Positions 36,051 through 49,100 of a stretch of DNA of 64,000 bases are shown here, in pieces (position 1 is the stretch's first letter; each line of letters begins with the position of its first letter). The notes beneath the pieces were generated by a model. It had not been told where the DNA came from. It was given only the letters and a program-made list of their open reading frames with translations, and ran no database searches. Position numbers and translations under genes: made by a program. Origin of the DNA: Atrichornis clamosus. Taxonomy: Eukaryota > Chordata > Aves > Passeriformes > Menuridae. The stretch is taken from contig WBMZ01000338.1 in NCBI GenBank assembly GCA_013400975.1, positions 1 to 64,000 on the forward strand. The letters are read 5' to 3'.

Positions 36051-37448
36051 CTATAAATAACAGCATCAGTTAAGAATTCAAGTGATACACAAAGAAAGCA
36101 AATTTGTTTATATCAAAATAATACTGAAATTGCATAACTCAGGTTAGGGTATATATCAACTTTCTGTAAATCACCTTCATTAAATTAATGGCCCATTTTT
36201 CACCCTAGATTTTCTTTTTTTTTGGTTCAGTTTCTGTATAACCAATAATGGGGAGTCTTAGTATGTGAAGAAACTTTCAAGGATCACAAACCTGCTCTAT
36301 TGAAAATGAAAGATTTTTATATAACTATATGGAAAAGTTTAAAGTTTTGGTCTCAAACTCTGATCTTCTATTCTATATGGATATTTACTGGGAGAAACAG
36401 GAAAGGTGCACAGGTTATGCAGAATACTGCTTGAAAACAGCAGTATCCTCTTACATAGCTACCCACTTGCAGATTCAGAGGTAAGACTGTTTTGAATTTT
36501 ATTCCAAAGGGTGACTGGCTAGTTTCTGCCTTTACACAGTTGCAAATCTTTTGCCTTTATTGATACACATACCTTTGTATGTATGGCCATACAGCATTTG
36601 TTAGACTGTTCTCAAAGGCAGTTCCTCCCACCTCAGAAATTATGTCTCAGATTAAAATACAAACCCCACAATAATTAAAAAAAACATTCAAATCATACCT
36701 GAAATACTGAATAGCCTCAACAGTTTTATTTGAAATTATTATTACATGGAGTACCTCATCTTGCATTAAGTGGCAAATTAATGATTTATGACATATACTT
36801 TTCAGTTCCCACCACATCTGGTGCTGCTTTGCACTTCCATGATATTTTAATACGAGGCAGCATTAAGTGGAGGGACCAACTGTTATCTGCACAGCACACT
36901 GTGTACCAGTATGTGAAAAGCTGTGGTTTCCATGAGGACTATTGAAAGGTACCATCACCTTGCACAGGAAATAAACATGCATCATGTGATTGGAAAACCA
37001 CAGAAACTGATATTAAAAAAAATACCCGAACTACACAGCTTAAGACCGATTCTATACTGAAATGAGAATAAACATATTAGAATGGTAAGTCTTTGACCTT
37101 GCAGAATTCATGATTTGAAGGAAATTCTGATTTAACACAGAAAGTGACTGCAGGCTTCTAAGCACAAATCTATAATGATTAGCCCCTGTTAAATTCCATT
37201 GGATTTACATAAAGCTTCACTGCGACTTTGAGAGCTGCTCATTAAAACAACTATTTAAAAACTATTAAGAAAATCAGATTTCCCATCTAACACATAAATA
37301 TATATATTTACATAAATAAGTGTATAAATTAAGTGTATATAAAATACATTTACACAGCATATAAATAAATTATGTTTATATCAAGTGTTTAAATTAGCAC
37401 GTCCCTATATATGTGGTTCCCACAAATACATGCAGCAGCACAACGTAC
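36051..37448 (-). other. DGKQ: DGKQ intron (1.4 kb) with an A/T-only stretch
   Basis: Intron splitting C1 domain 3. It includes about 80 bp of almost pure A/T at 37290-37380, made of TATA- and TAAA-like units. No other repeat is recognised. Confidence 0.72.
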
Positions 37449-37574
37449 CAGGATGCCACACCATTCACATCTCATGCCAGAGAGCACCTCAGAAGACCCA
37501 CAGGTTTTTTTGCAAACTTCACAACGAGCACTTGAAGAAAGGTTTCCCTCCCTCCAGTGGTGGTGGTAAGTATC
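37449..37574 (-). CDS. DGKQ: DGKQ exon: first part of C1 domain 3
   Basis: A 126-bp exon of exactly 42 codons, phase 0 at both ends. It begins DTYHHHWREGNLSSSARCEV and continues CKKTCGSSEVLSGMRCEWCG and IL. With the exon at 35897-36050 it gives the zinc pattern H-X12-C-X2-C-X14-C-X2-C-X4-H-X2-C-X7-C, complete for a C1 domain. Human theta reads HHHHWREGNLPSGARCEVCR here. The acceptor is TTCCCTCAG; the donor is GTACGT. C1 domains bind diacylglycerol or act in membrane and partner contact. Confidence 0.97.
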
Positions 37575-38281
37575 CTGAGGGAACACGTCATGACTTAGCA
37601 TTACATGAATCAGATACAGATGCATCTTCAATCCAACTTGAAAATCAGTAATTCAAAGCTCCAAGGAAACAGCAACACAGACTAAGGCATTAAGTTTTTC
37701 TCAAGATAAATATGAATTTTAACAGTCTTACATTCCACTAAAAGAAGAAGTTTTATCGAACTATCAAAAATTTATCACAGTGTTTTTCCTTCACCGTCCA
37801 CTAAAAAAAAATTATTAAAAAAAAATCCTGAAATATTAGTATTCTGCATATACTGTACTATGAGAAGATAAGAAAGTAGGCAGTCTTGACTCAGTCAGAC
37901 TGCAGGAAACCTGAGGACAAGACAACGTTTACCAGGGATGCAATGCAGCCAACAGCTCAACGTATAGAAAGAAAAAAAAAGTTCCATGCCAGTTTCTGCA
38001 AATGAAAATTTTTATATAAGATGCTTGATTTTTTTTGTTTGCTTTAATTTTTAATTTGGACATTGTACACACTCCAGACTTTTCAGCAGGGGTTCAAAAG
38101 CAGCATTAAGTTCATCTCACTATTTGCAATACATTCTGAAGCCACACATTTTCTCTGCCTGCCAATAAGCAACAGAAGTGCTTTGATAACTGGCAGCATG
38201 TGAAAATAAAGGCCAAGATGACTCCTTCTCTAGTCCACAAAATGCATGACCACTTTAGCCTGCAGAGGCATCTACACTTAC
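37575..38281 (-). other. DGKQ: DGKQ intron (0.7 kb)
   Basis: Intron between C1 domains 2 and 3. No repeat or RNA gene is recognised. Confidence 0.7.
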
Positions 38282-38367
38282 ATGGTCCAGGTGCCCATCC
38301 TGGTGACACTGCCGGCAGTCACTACAAGCAAACAGGATACAGTCTGTGTGCACATGTAGCTCACAAA
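38282..38367 (-). CDS. DGKQ: DGKQ exon: end of C1 domain 2 and inter-C1 linker
   Basis: An 86-bp exon: two bases complete a Val codon, then 28 codons reading CELHVHTDCILFACSDCRQC and HQDGHLDH. It supplies the last Cys-X4-His-X2-Cys-X7-Cys ligands of the second C1 domain and the CRQCHQDGHxDH linker typical of theta. The acceptor is TATGCTTTTAG and the donor is GTAAGT. It ends in phase 0. Confidence 0.96.
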
Positions 38368-41300
38368 CTAAAAGCATAAAAACAAGAAAACTTCTTTAGG
38401 CTGGAAACCCCAGGGTTTTTCTGCATCTCCTTCCTCCCTCCCTCACTCCCTTCAGTACTCCTCCACTACCTTTTCACATCACACTTTCTCTACTTCATGC
38501 TTTTTACATTCAGCAAAGGTAGACAATAAAGAAGTTTACCAGCATTGTTCTGCGTGTTCCTCCACTTCCTCTGTGTTAAAAAGATGCAGCAAATATAAGG
38601 AAAGGCTGAGCTAATTTTGTTCAAAAGCAACACTTATCATATTTCCTCCAATTACAAGTTGAATATGTATAACTGCTTGGCTTTGTCTCACAGTTTCACA
38701 GAAATTGCTGCCTACTCCAGTGTAACTGTGCCTGAAGTCTACTTTGATTCAATCACTATATATAAGGTAAATCACAATTTCACTGTCACAAAAAGGAAAT
38801 AATAACTTTTTCACAGCATTTTCTTAAGTAAGGTTAACATTGCCTTCCAAAATATTGTAGGTTCTGTAGGTAGAAGTTTTAGTGAACTTAAAGATTTAAG
38901 GAAGTTTTGGTTTTAAAGCGCCTTCATTATTTAAAAGCTGACTTGAAATATCAGATGTGAAAGAAAAGAATCTCCAGTTATGCTGCAAAGGATGTGTTAC
39001 AAAAAAACCAACCCAACCACAACTAAAAGATCTCAATACCTAGCTTCATCACTTCAAGAGTTAGAAGGGTTCTCTATGGGCCTCAGAGACAGAGATGGAT
39101 GAAAAAGATCCTCCTGTAGCTGCTTTGTAAATAATTGCATTCATCTGGGAAGGCATGTGGTTTTTTATTGAGTAAATAGAAGCCAGAGACAATCATCAAA
39201 TTCATCAGGTATTTTTTCTGTTCTGGTCAAATAGGTTATTTCTCCAAGCATATCACAAAAATATGAGAACTGTAATCTGATGGTTGGAAGGTGACAACTC
39301 ACACATTAGCACATTATCTGAAAGTATCTTGAAAACAGTGTTAGTAATTTACATAAAGAATAATACCCAATTTGAAATCTCTCTGGACTCTACAAGAGGT
39401 GATCAGAACTAACATTGTTTTTCTAATCCTGCAGAAGACCATAATCTACCATCACATCGAAGCAAAGACTTTTGACCAAGTCAATCACAAACTCATACAC
39501 AGCTCCCCATACTCAATGTCTTCACTGCACCCAAGAATTTTTCTGCGAGCTGTGGCACAGTCCCTCCTCCACTCACACTGCTCCATATTCATAGATGTAA
39601 CAGGAATATTTTGCAGTTTTGTCAGTTCAACTACCAGGCAAACTAGATGCTGTGAGTTATATCCTTGCTAACGGTAAAAGTGTCTGCAGATGAAGTTAGA
39701 GCTTCAAGGAATTAACAAAAGCATTGGGGTTTTTATCGTAATTCTGCCAACACAGGCACACGCTACCCTTTGCTATACTTTGTAAGAACACTTTGGTTTA
39801 ATTCACATCTGCTGCTTCTAACACCAACTCTACCTCAGAATTTATAAGACGTATGTTCTCGTGAAAGGTGGGAGCATCACAGGAGTTAATCCCTTAAGCC
39901 AACTACCCTGATGCAGGAAAGAGGACATTTTTGAATGTAAAGATCAAGCCAAATCAGAAGTCCTACAAAAAGAAATTTCATCATTATCAGCCATTCCATA
40001 ATGTGCATAATTCTTTAACTTATAACAGAATTATGATCTTCTCTTCAAGCTAGTCCTAAAAGTGAATTTCTTTATGATTGCCAAAAACCCCAAGCTGATT
40101 AATTTCAGATACATAAACTTGGAAGAAGAACCTTTAAAACGTTAACTTCTTCCTTGTCCAGTAAATCTGTTATGCCTGATCAATGCTTAATAAGAAACTT
40201 TTGTAAAGAATTCAACACCAAAAAAATGTTTGGGTTACTCCAATTTTATTTTCTTTTACTTTCCAGCCCTTCTTCCTGAAAATAAAAAGAAGAGCAACTC
40301 TCACCATCATAAGTTCGGGTTCAACTGATACCAGTGAATTCTGGTAGCAAAAATAGCTATCCAAAGCCATTAGTAATTTTCAGCAGAATTGCCAGGAGTC
40401 TAACTATTGGAATTTTTACCAATGAAGTGTATGTATTTACTTCACCAGGGGTTAATATATGTGCATGCTCATTTCTGAGAGCACCCCACTGTGCACCCAT
40501 AACATTAAGTACTTTCCTTTCAGGACAGTTTATTTTATAAACAGTCCAAAACAAGTGATTTAAATTATTTTACAAGTACATCTAAAGATGTCAATCATTT
40601 GCTTAGAAAAGGGAAGTCCATCTTTTTTATCTTAATTGTGCTAAAGAGTCCAGGAAAAGTTCTTAATTCAGTATCAGATGAGAACATCATAACCAAGAGT
40701 AGACTTGTAGTATTAAGCTAAGCAAAAAAATGGAAGAAAGTTCCATATCTCCATGTGGATTTAAAAGCTCTACAGCTCAAAACACTGGACATCTAAAAAA
40801 AAATTCCAAAAGCATTTTTGGAGAGTAAAAGAAGAATCTTCGGCATTTTATAAACTTCAGCTGCCCCTTTTAAGATATACTTTAAAAAATTATCAGGGAA
40901 ACAAGTTGTAGACTTGTTGGTATTCAGAAAAAGGGCTACTGAACAAGTCACACCACACAAAATAGTAAAACTGTCTAGTCCATGTGAGGAACGCAATTCA
41001 GAACCTTCAGTGAACCGTAAAAAAAAATTTCTGTGCCTTTGCAACACCTAAATACAATGTGTGATTTTGTGTGTTTCGTGTTTATAAACACTTAAATGGA
41101 AACATCTGAAAAAAATATTCCTTTGCACTTGTGTGCTAGTTTTGGCTGGGGTAGAGTTAACTTTCTTCATAGTGGCTGGTATGGGGCTGTGTTTTGGATT
41201 TGTGCTGAACACAGGGTTGATAATATAGAGATAGTTACCCTTGAGCAGGACTTACACAAAGCCAAGGCCTTTTCAGCTTTTCATACCGCCAAGCTGGCAA

Positions 41301-43005
41301 GGAAGGTGGAAGTGCATGGTAGGTTGGGAGGAGACACAGCCAGGACAGGTGACCCAAACTGACCAAAGGGATATTCTAGACCGTTTGACATCCTGATCAG
41401 TACTTAAAGTTGGGTGCAAGAGGGAGGGAGAAGGGGGACATTGGGAGTGATGGTGTTTGTCTTCCGAAGTCACCATGAGGTATCCTGCTGTGTGGCCCTG
41501 CTGTCCTGGACATGTGAAACACCTGCCTGCCCAAGGGAAGCAGTGAATGAATTCTTTGGGTTTTTAGCTTGTGCACGTGGCTTTTGTATCCGCTATTAAA
41601 CTGTCTTGATCTCAACCCATGAGTTTTCAAGCTTTTACCCTTTTGATTCTTTCCCGGATCCCACTGGTGGGGCAGTGAGCAAGTGGCTGTATGTGGTGCT
41701 CGGGTGCCAGATGGGATAAAACCACAACAAATGGATACAATGCTAACACAGGAGCATTAAGAGAGTAAGACCAGGAAAGCAAAATTTAGAAAGCTTTAAC
41801 TAAAATGGACCACTAAACTAAATCTATTTACAACAGTTAAGAGGGCATAGCTGGAGAAAATTTTCTTTTCAAATTTCTATGTTTATCTCATGCTACACAA
41901 GTTCTCAGTCTTACTAGACAAATCACTAGAAAGTTCTCTGTGGTATCTGTAGACCTTTGACTATCCTCCCAAACCCTACAACTCACGTAGTAGCTATACT
42001 AACTGACATATTCCCACTAATACAAACAATTCAGTTTCATTATGCAACTGAACAGACAAAAGCGGAAAGAAAAATACGGCACCATTGTAAGTTTAAATAT
42101 CCTGATCAAAGAGGAGTGTCTCCCCTACACATACACATAGAAAACCATATTAAATAAGACATTAACAAAACCAGCAATTTTGGAAGCACCTCAATTCCCT
42201 GGTGAATTGGTTCTTCAGTCAGACTTTTTTTTTTTTAACTGTTGAGAGGTAATATTCCTTTAAAATAGTAAATTCTATTTAACCTAATGAAACAACAACT
42301 AATAGACATTTAAGACAAGGGAGACAAGAGAGAACTAAGGAGCTGCCCTACATCAAAATCAGTGAAGTACTCACGTCAACATGTATTTCAAACAAAAATT
42401 CTGGTATTTGGGTGATTTCTTTAATTACTGTTTTCTCAGAGAATCCATGTCAGAACACTCAGAACAGTACTATTTTGACAAATAATATTTTCAAATATCT
42501 TTCCACTGAAGGTACCTCATCGTCATTACAAGTAACAGATATCTGAGACTAGTAACACAGGAAAGTCTACATTCTTGTCTAGAAACACGAATACCTGATG
42601 ATTTTCTGTATCAAAAACTTCCATTGGAAAGAGAAATAACATACCTCAACAGGACAAGGGTTTTTTTTTTGCCATAATAGTTTCTCATTCTTTGCACATC
42701 TCAGGCATGGATTAATTGCACACCATCACCACCACAGACATGCTCAAAGTAAATTGGAGGAAAGATGAAAAGAGTGTACAAGTTTGACAGAGCTTTTGGT
42801 TTATTGAAGGTGGTTGATTTAGTATTCCTTAATTTGAAGTACACATTCCCATGATAAATGAATGGATAATAAACAAACCAAAAATTTCTCAAGCACAGCA
42901 AGTGCATTTGTGTGTGTACACATACACACCCTCGAGGTATGCAAGGTAAGGAAAGTGTAGGTTACTGGGTGACACAGATGGCTGTCCAAGTAAGGTTTAA
43001 GTTAC
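38368..43005 (-). other. DGKQ: DGKQ intron (4.6 kb) with an LTR
   Basis: Intron splitting C1 domain 2. It contains a solo-LTR-like element (41132-41729). A 99-codon plus-strand frame at 39372-39671 has no recognisable content. The rest is ordinary AT-rich intron. Confidence 0.72.
41132..41729 (+). mobile_element. Solo LTR of an avian endogenous retrovirus family
   Basis: About 600 bp beginning TGTGCTAGTTTTGGCTGGGG and ending close to ACCACAACA. Inside it are CATAGTGGCTGGTATGGGGC and GACCAAAGGGATATTCTAGA, then ATTAAA at 41595-41600 as a probable polyadenylation signal, followed by a stretch close to CTGTCTTGATCTCAACCCAT. These blocks are familiar from a widespread bird LTR family. There is no internal retroviral sequence on either side, so it is a solo LTR, lying antisense to DGKQ. 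I could not see a clear target-site duplication, so the ends may be off by a few bases. Confidence 0.82.
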
Positions 43006-43105
43006 CTTCACATCGAAAGGCAGGTGACTCTAGTGACTTCCTGCACACAGTGCAAAACTTTCTTTTGTAATGTCCTGGAGGCCCAAAACAGTGTGCAACT
43101 GGAAC
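43006..43105 (-). CDS. DGKQ: DGKQ exon: first part of C1 domain 2
   Basis: A 100-bp exon of 33 codons plus one base. It begins VPVAHCFGPPGHYKRKFCTV and continues CRKSLESPAFRCE. Joined to 38282-38367 it forms H-X12-C-X2-C-X10-C-X2-C-X4-H-X2-C-X7-C, so the second C1 domain has all its zinc ligands. Human theta reads VPVAHCFGP...KRKFCAVCRK. The acceptor is TTTGCTGGCAG; the donor GTAACT is weak. It starts in phase 0 after the exon at 52600-52679. Confidence 0.96.
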
Positions 43106-46100
43106 CTGCCAGCAAAGAATTCATAAGACATCATCAATTTCAGCTTTCAAAGTGTCAGTTAAAACTCACAGAAGCTGCTTAATCTTGTAACAACAGGGCA
43201 ATATATACAATGTTAACTAAGCACAAGAGTACATATACAGGTGAAGCATCCTTTCAAAAATAATCATACTTATATTTAAATACTTTAACTGTTTTTTAAA
43301 ATTATTGGGAATTACTATGTATTGTACATATTTTTAAGTGCTGATCAGCTTCTTGATGATTCACAGAAAGATGAATCCAAAGGCTTCCTCTGGAACCTAC
43401 CTGTAATCAGAGTGATTCTTCTAAGCATTTTTAACTGAATCAAGAACAATTAAAGAGTAATAACTGCACAGGCAAACAAAATACCCTAAAGACACACAAG
43501 ACAATTTTGAAAATCTCACTGCTGCCAAAGTTCAGTACTCTCCACGTGCCTTCCTCCTCTTCTCTGAATACAGCTCATCCAAGTGGCTGATTAGAACAAA
43601 GGTATTGATCAGTCTCCCCCCAACCCTATCCAAAGCTTCAAAGCCTGAGTGGTACAGATCCAGCTCCTGAAGTACATCCAGACTGAGGTTCCTCTTGACT
43701 CTATGTGAAAGATTATACATTACAACATCTTCTTGCAAGAGCTGTCTGTATGAATGGTTTTAGCAAATGTACTCTTTTAAAATGGTTTTTTTCTTGCTTA
43801 GTGATTCATAATGAAGGTGGGAAGTGATAGCACCAAAGGAAGAACAGAAGAAAAGAACCAAAATGAAGAAAAAGAAACATGCTTGAGCTTTATACTTGTT
43901 CTAGAAACTACTCTTTCTACAAGATGCACAGCTTTGCTAAAGCAACAGTTACATTAGAAGGAAGGAGCATAAATGCATGTTTAAAGTCCTAGAATCCAAT
44001 TGAGTTCCAAAGAGGTTTACAGTGGTTTAGGTATTTAATATTATGCATTTCATATGCTCTTCTTGCTATAATAAACATATCAGATTTATCTCATGGTTTT
44101 ATTTCTAGTAAAGGCTGACATTATTTAGGTGTGAAATGAAATTACTCATTCCCAGTAAAAAGTTGGAAATAACGACCTAAGATACATGTAGTCACAGATA
44201 TCAGTTTTACCTCTCAGATATACTAGTAAAAAAGTCCTTCAAGGTTATTAACCAGGATTTGAATTTTTCTTCTTATATATTGGGGTTTTCCTGACAACCA
44301 CTAGCAGCAAATCTGACACATACTGTGAACACAGAATTTGATGGCCCAGGGAGTCACTTCCAGTTATAAATGTCTAATTCCCATGAGTATTTCTGCCCCT
44401 GAATGCATGGGGACAGTTACACCAAACAATTCTGTAATTCAAGCAGTCACAATAAAAGAAGTGAGATAGCATTTTGCAGATGCAACACAAGGAGAAAAGA
44501 ACAATTCTGGAAGTTTAATCAAGAAATATCAGTAATCTCCACACTGCAAAGCATGTGGTTCCTCCAGTGCTGCTCAGAATTAAGCTTTGGGAGATAAAAG
44601 AGGATGAAGAGAGGTATGAAATATGCTTGTGTTATCACACATGAAGGGTGCACCAGCAGCTGACCACTGAAACAGAGTCACCAGATCACTGCCCCATATT
44701 GTAGACCATATTATCTGGGGGAATCCTCGGTCCCTGACTGACCAGGAAACTGTCTGTCCTGATCCCATGCTCCCCACAAAGCTAGGCCAGCAGCCAGCCT
44801 ACCAAAAGGATTTCGTATCAATACCTCCAATATGATATATAACAAAACAGAATTGCCTCCAAAATCTTCAAATTTTAACTTTATGTACAAGTTGGCAATT
44901 TCAAAACACAACCAAACCATTCTTTTGGGTCCATATCTTACTCCCATCAGCCCAAACAGAAATTTCATTCTCTGTAGCCTTCCAGCTCTACCTGACAAGG
45001 TTAAGAGCTCACTTGTATTATTATTTTTTTTTTTAAATCAGAATACTCTAATTATCTAATGCATGTTTACAAAAAGGATCTATATCCCTGGGAGGAAAAA
45101 CTATCCTGGACAGCCTGGGGAGCTTTAATCAAAGTATCTCAAGTTAAGTTCAAGGTTCATAATCCCTGCCCACTCTTCTTACACTTTCACACTACTTCAA
45201 GAGGAGGAAAAACCAAACCTCTCTGTACAGTAATATACCAGCTACCTGGCTGAGCTCTTTTCTCTCTCTAGCTGCTCCAAATATAAAAGTTTAGTGGGAG
45301 AAGGCCACTTGCACAGAATTCATCCTACACAATGAATTCATGTGCAGAAGGATAATAAGAAATGGCTATGTGAGCACAACCCAAGCCAGACACTGCAACT
45401 GCAAGGAGTACTGAAAAACCCTAGTGGGATTTCTACAGGCAAGCTTTTCTGCACATACCAACCTGTCTTCAGGTTTCAAGTGTCCCATTTAAGTCATGTG
45501 CCTGCCCTACCCCTGCCATAGCCCCAGGCACCGTGGAGGCAGCTGTCCCCAAAGCAGAAGAATTCCCCTTGAAATCAGACACACGGGAGACCTCCTTCGG
45601 CTCTGAAGTGGTGAACAAACTGCTTTGGACACCCAGCATGAGCATTCAACCCCCTCAACAACCCAGGTTTAAAACAAAGGGGACTCTTCTTCCCCTGGCC
45701 ATGAATCTGGCTATTTTATCTTAAGCCTGGCATAGAAATGCAGGCTTTTCATTATTGTTACAGAGAGATTCTGCTGAAGAAAAGGGACATAAAACAGTGT
45801 TTATTTTGGCAAAGACTGTGAGAAAGGACTTTGACAGAAGTCATACTTGTTCAGGATCTGATTGCACTTATATAGAAAACTCAAGGAAAGGAGACCAAGT
45901 CTAAATTTTTCAGTTGTTCAGACCATGGTGATAATCCTCTGAAGTCTCAAGTCACTGTCAAAAAGAAGGGAACAACTTGCTGATTGAAATGTTGAAGTAT
46001 TAAGGAGGGGAAGGGAAGGAAAACAAAGGGGGAAAAAGGGTTCTTCAACTCCTCTGTTCACAAAACAAGTCAAAGAAACTTTGTTTTTTATCTTTCTAAC

Positions 46101-49100
46101 TTGCTTTAGAAGTGCCGGGTATAAAACCTCTGCAGAGCCTGATGGAAAATGGAATGGGAATAAGATGGAAAAAGAGAAAAGGTGAAAGAGCAAATACAAC
46201 ATAACAAACATATCAATTACATAATGTTTTTCCCAACGTGTTTTGGTTTTTGATGAAGGTCCAAGCACCTAATGTATTAAAAATAAAAAATAATTAAAAC
46301 TCAGACTAGAAAACCAGTGAGGCACCACATCAAAATATGAAATGCTACATACTATTGTCTAGTTTATATTCACCTGTATAAGTACAGCAAGGCACAGAAA
46401 AATAAGGTGGCATACAGAAAAAATGTTAATAATTTATGAGAGTTTAAAACCGCTTTTCCAATACAACTACTTAAATTACCATATGAAAACCACTAAAATC
46501 GATTTCCACAGAACAATACAGAAAACTTCTGCTAGTAATACCATTAAATGACATCTAAGTGTCCCTACAATATTGATCAGAAGCACACGAACAGAAAGTA
46601 TAATGGTAACACTCCAGCATGATCTCCAGAATGACTTTGCATTCAAGGACAAGATACTCCTTCCTGTTCTGTTTCTTGCCATCTGTTAAGGAATACAAGG
46701 CATTAGAGAAGGTAACACATATCTGCAAAAGTTTCTATCAGCCTGTAATAAAATTTGGTCCTATAGATACCTAAAATTTAGATTCTAACTCCTTCAGTGC
46801 AATCTCTGCAAGTGCACAACAGTTCTGCACTATACAAAAAGAACAGCAACAAACTGCTCTTAACATTCAAACACTGGAAGAAAAAGAACGGATATAATTG
46901 CTTTCTTTTGATAGTGTGTTTTAAAATTATTCCTCATCCTGTAATGCCACAGGGTATTAAGCATGTGAACAACAATGTATCCTGAATTTAAGTACTTTCC
47001 CACTAAGGTGGAGTCACTGTGTACAGAGCAGCCCAGCTACGGTCCAAGCCCTCTGATTTGTGGGTGGAGTCAGGCCAGGTTGTCTTACTGGTCTGCACTC
47101 TTCCTCAGTAAGGGAAAAAATACAGCTCCAGGAAGGACTGTTTAACACCCAGCAGCAGCTTCCTTTCTACCAACTCAGGAAGTAGAAAGTTTTATCTTGA
47201 ATCCTGAGGCAAAGACTTCCAGGCTCAAAGGGGAATGAGACAAATACAGATATATCAAACGCCAACATGACAATTGCTGTCTTGGGCAGCCTTAAAGAAG
47301 AACTACCTAGGCCTGTGTCTAAATAATATTTTACCCTTGCATCTCCTTCCCCATCACATCAGGGTGACTCACACTTGGCACGACTTTGTAAAACACACTG
47401 GAAAGATTAAGAAAGCAGGGTAGCAGGACCTAATGTAGTATGGGGCTTAACAGCTTCCAAGTAGGAAAGGATACACAGAAAGAAGGATACTAACACTCTC
47501 AACAACAGCCTCCAAAGGTTGAGTAAAAGGAATTTAACTAAAGGTCACTAGATTTCAGTTCAAAAACACTGTTGCATTTTAAGAATAAGCAAAAGCAGGT
47601 TGGAAACAACCATCTTCATTAGATGACGACAAGGGTAGTCACACAGGGTCATTCACAACGACTGCTCTCAACACAAGGCCAAAAAAAATTTGCTGATAAA
47701 AATTAAGATGGTGTTTCTGAAACAAAAACATGTATGGATTCTGATGTGTAAAAGCACTTCTCTATCTAAAGTTTTTAATGTTCACTCCAAACCACAAACC
47801 TTTGCTCTAGGGAGCAAATATGCTGAACACACCTGACTATGCTCCATGACTGTTCTGTCCAGGTTAATTGCCTAGACTACACCCTCTCTGAGAGAAGCTA
47901 ACAATGTTGTGATTCAACTTTTGCCCATATTGACATCTTTTCAATTACTTCCTTATTACTCAGTAATCACAAAGAGCCCTTTGATTTGTTTGAAACCTCT
48001 CTGATTTAACAGCAAAGTATTTCTGCAACTTGAATACACTCTGAGGTCTTGAACATCCTCTATTACTTTCTCCTTTTAGGGACAATGCCTGTCAGTTACT
48101 CATCACCTCTGTTGAAAGTGATATTCCTCCTCTGAGCACTTGATTTATCAGTTGGTGTTTAAAGGCAATGTAAGTACACATTTCATATGGTAGTTCTGAA
48201 ATAAGAGTACAAAATTAAATGGTATGTCAACATATAATAGGACAGGAGAGAAAATCAAACCGTTATCAAAATTTAATTGGGGCTAATGCAAGGGAATAAT
48301 GCACACATCCATATGTTATCCCACTATATCCACGATTATTTTTCTCCATCCTACAGATCTCTGTGACAGGACATTTGGCCTTATATACTCTAAGGTCTCT
48401 AGGACCCTTTGCAATGGGAACTGTATAATGCATGCCATACTATTTCAAGCCAGGAATATATGACACTTCTACTCAAATGTAAGACTTATGTGTGAGCTTT
48501 CCACTGCAATTAAGAGTTGCTGGGACTAGAATTTTTTGTACTGTAAAGAAAAAAATACATGCAAATGTCTCTCACTCCTTGCTTTTATTGCTACAGAGGA
48601 AATCAATGTCCATCTCCTTTTATCAAGATAAAGATTAAGAACTAAAACAAACACAGTGACATCCCATAATGCTTCTGTAACTGAAGAGTCATTGGTACAG
48701 CTGCAGAGCCCATCTGGAGTTCAGAGGTTCACAGGCAGCTTGCATCAAGTTTCAAGAGAGCATAATAAACTATCATGAGTTTATGAACTAGGAGGTGCTA
48801 GCCGTTCCTTCCTTTTAGCTCTGAGGTTCCACTTCAGGGAAGAAAAGGAGAAAACCTTGATGGAATGCCAGGATTACCAGTGAGCAGTTTTAAACCTCAT
48901 TTGGATTTTAAATTATGCCGTGTGGCTGACTTCAAGCAACTGCCTTGCTGAAGCAACACAAGCATGGGTCTGAAGAACTGGAGACACATTCTTGACAGAA
49001 GGTGGTCATTGCAAGCACCCAGGTAAAATTCTAGAGTCACAGAACAGCTTGGGTTGCAAGGGAACTTTTAAAAGTCACCTAGTCCAAACCCCCCTCCAGT

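Noticed and set aside
41096..41362. 88-codon open frame on the plus strand
   Set aside because: It lies almost wholly inside the LTR and carries no retroviral protein.
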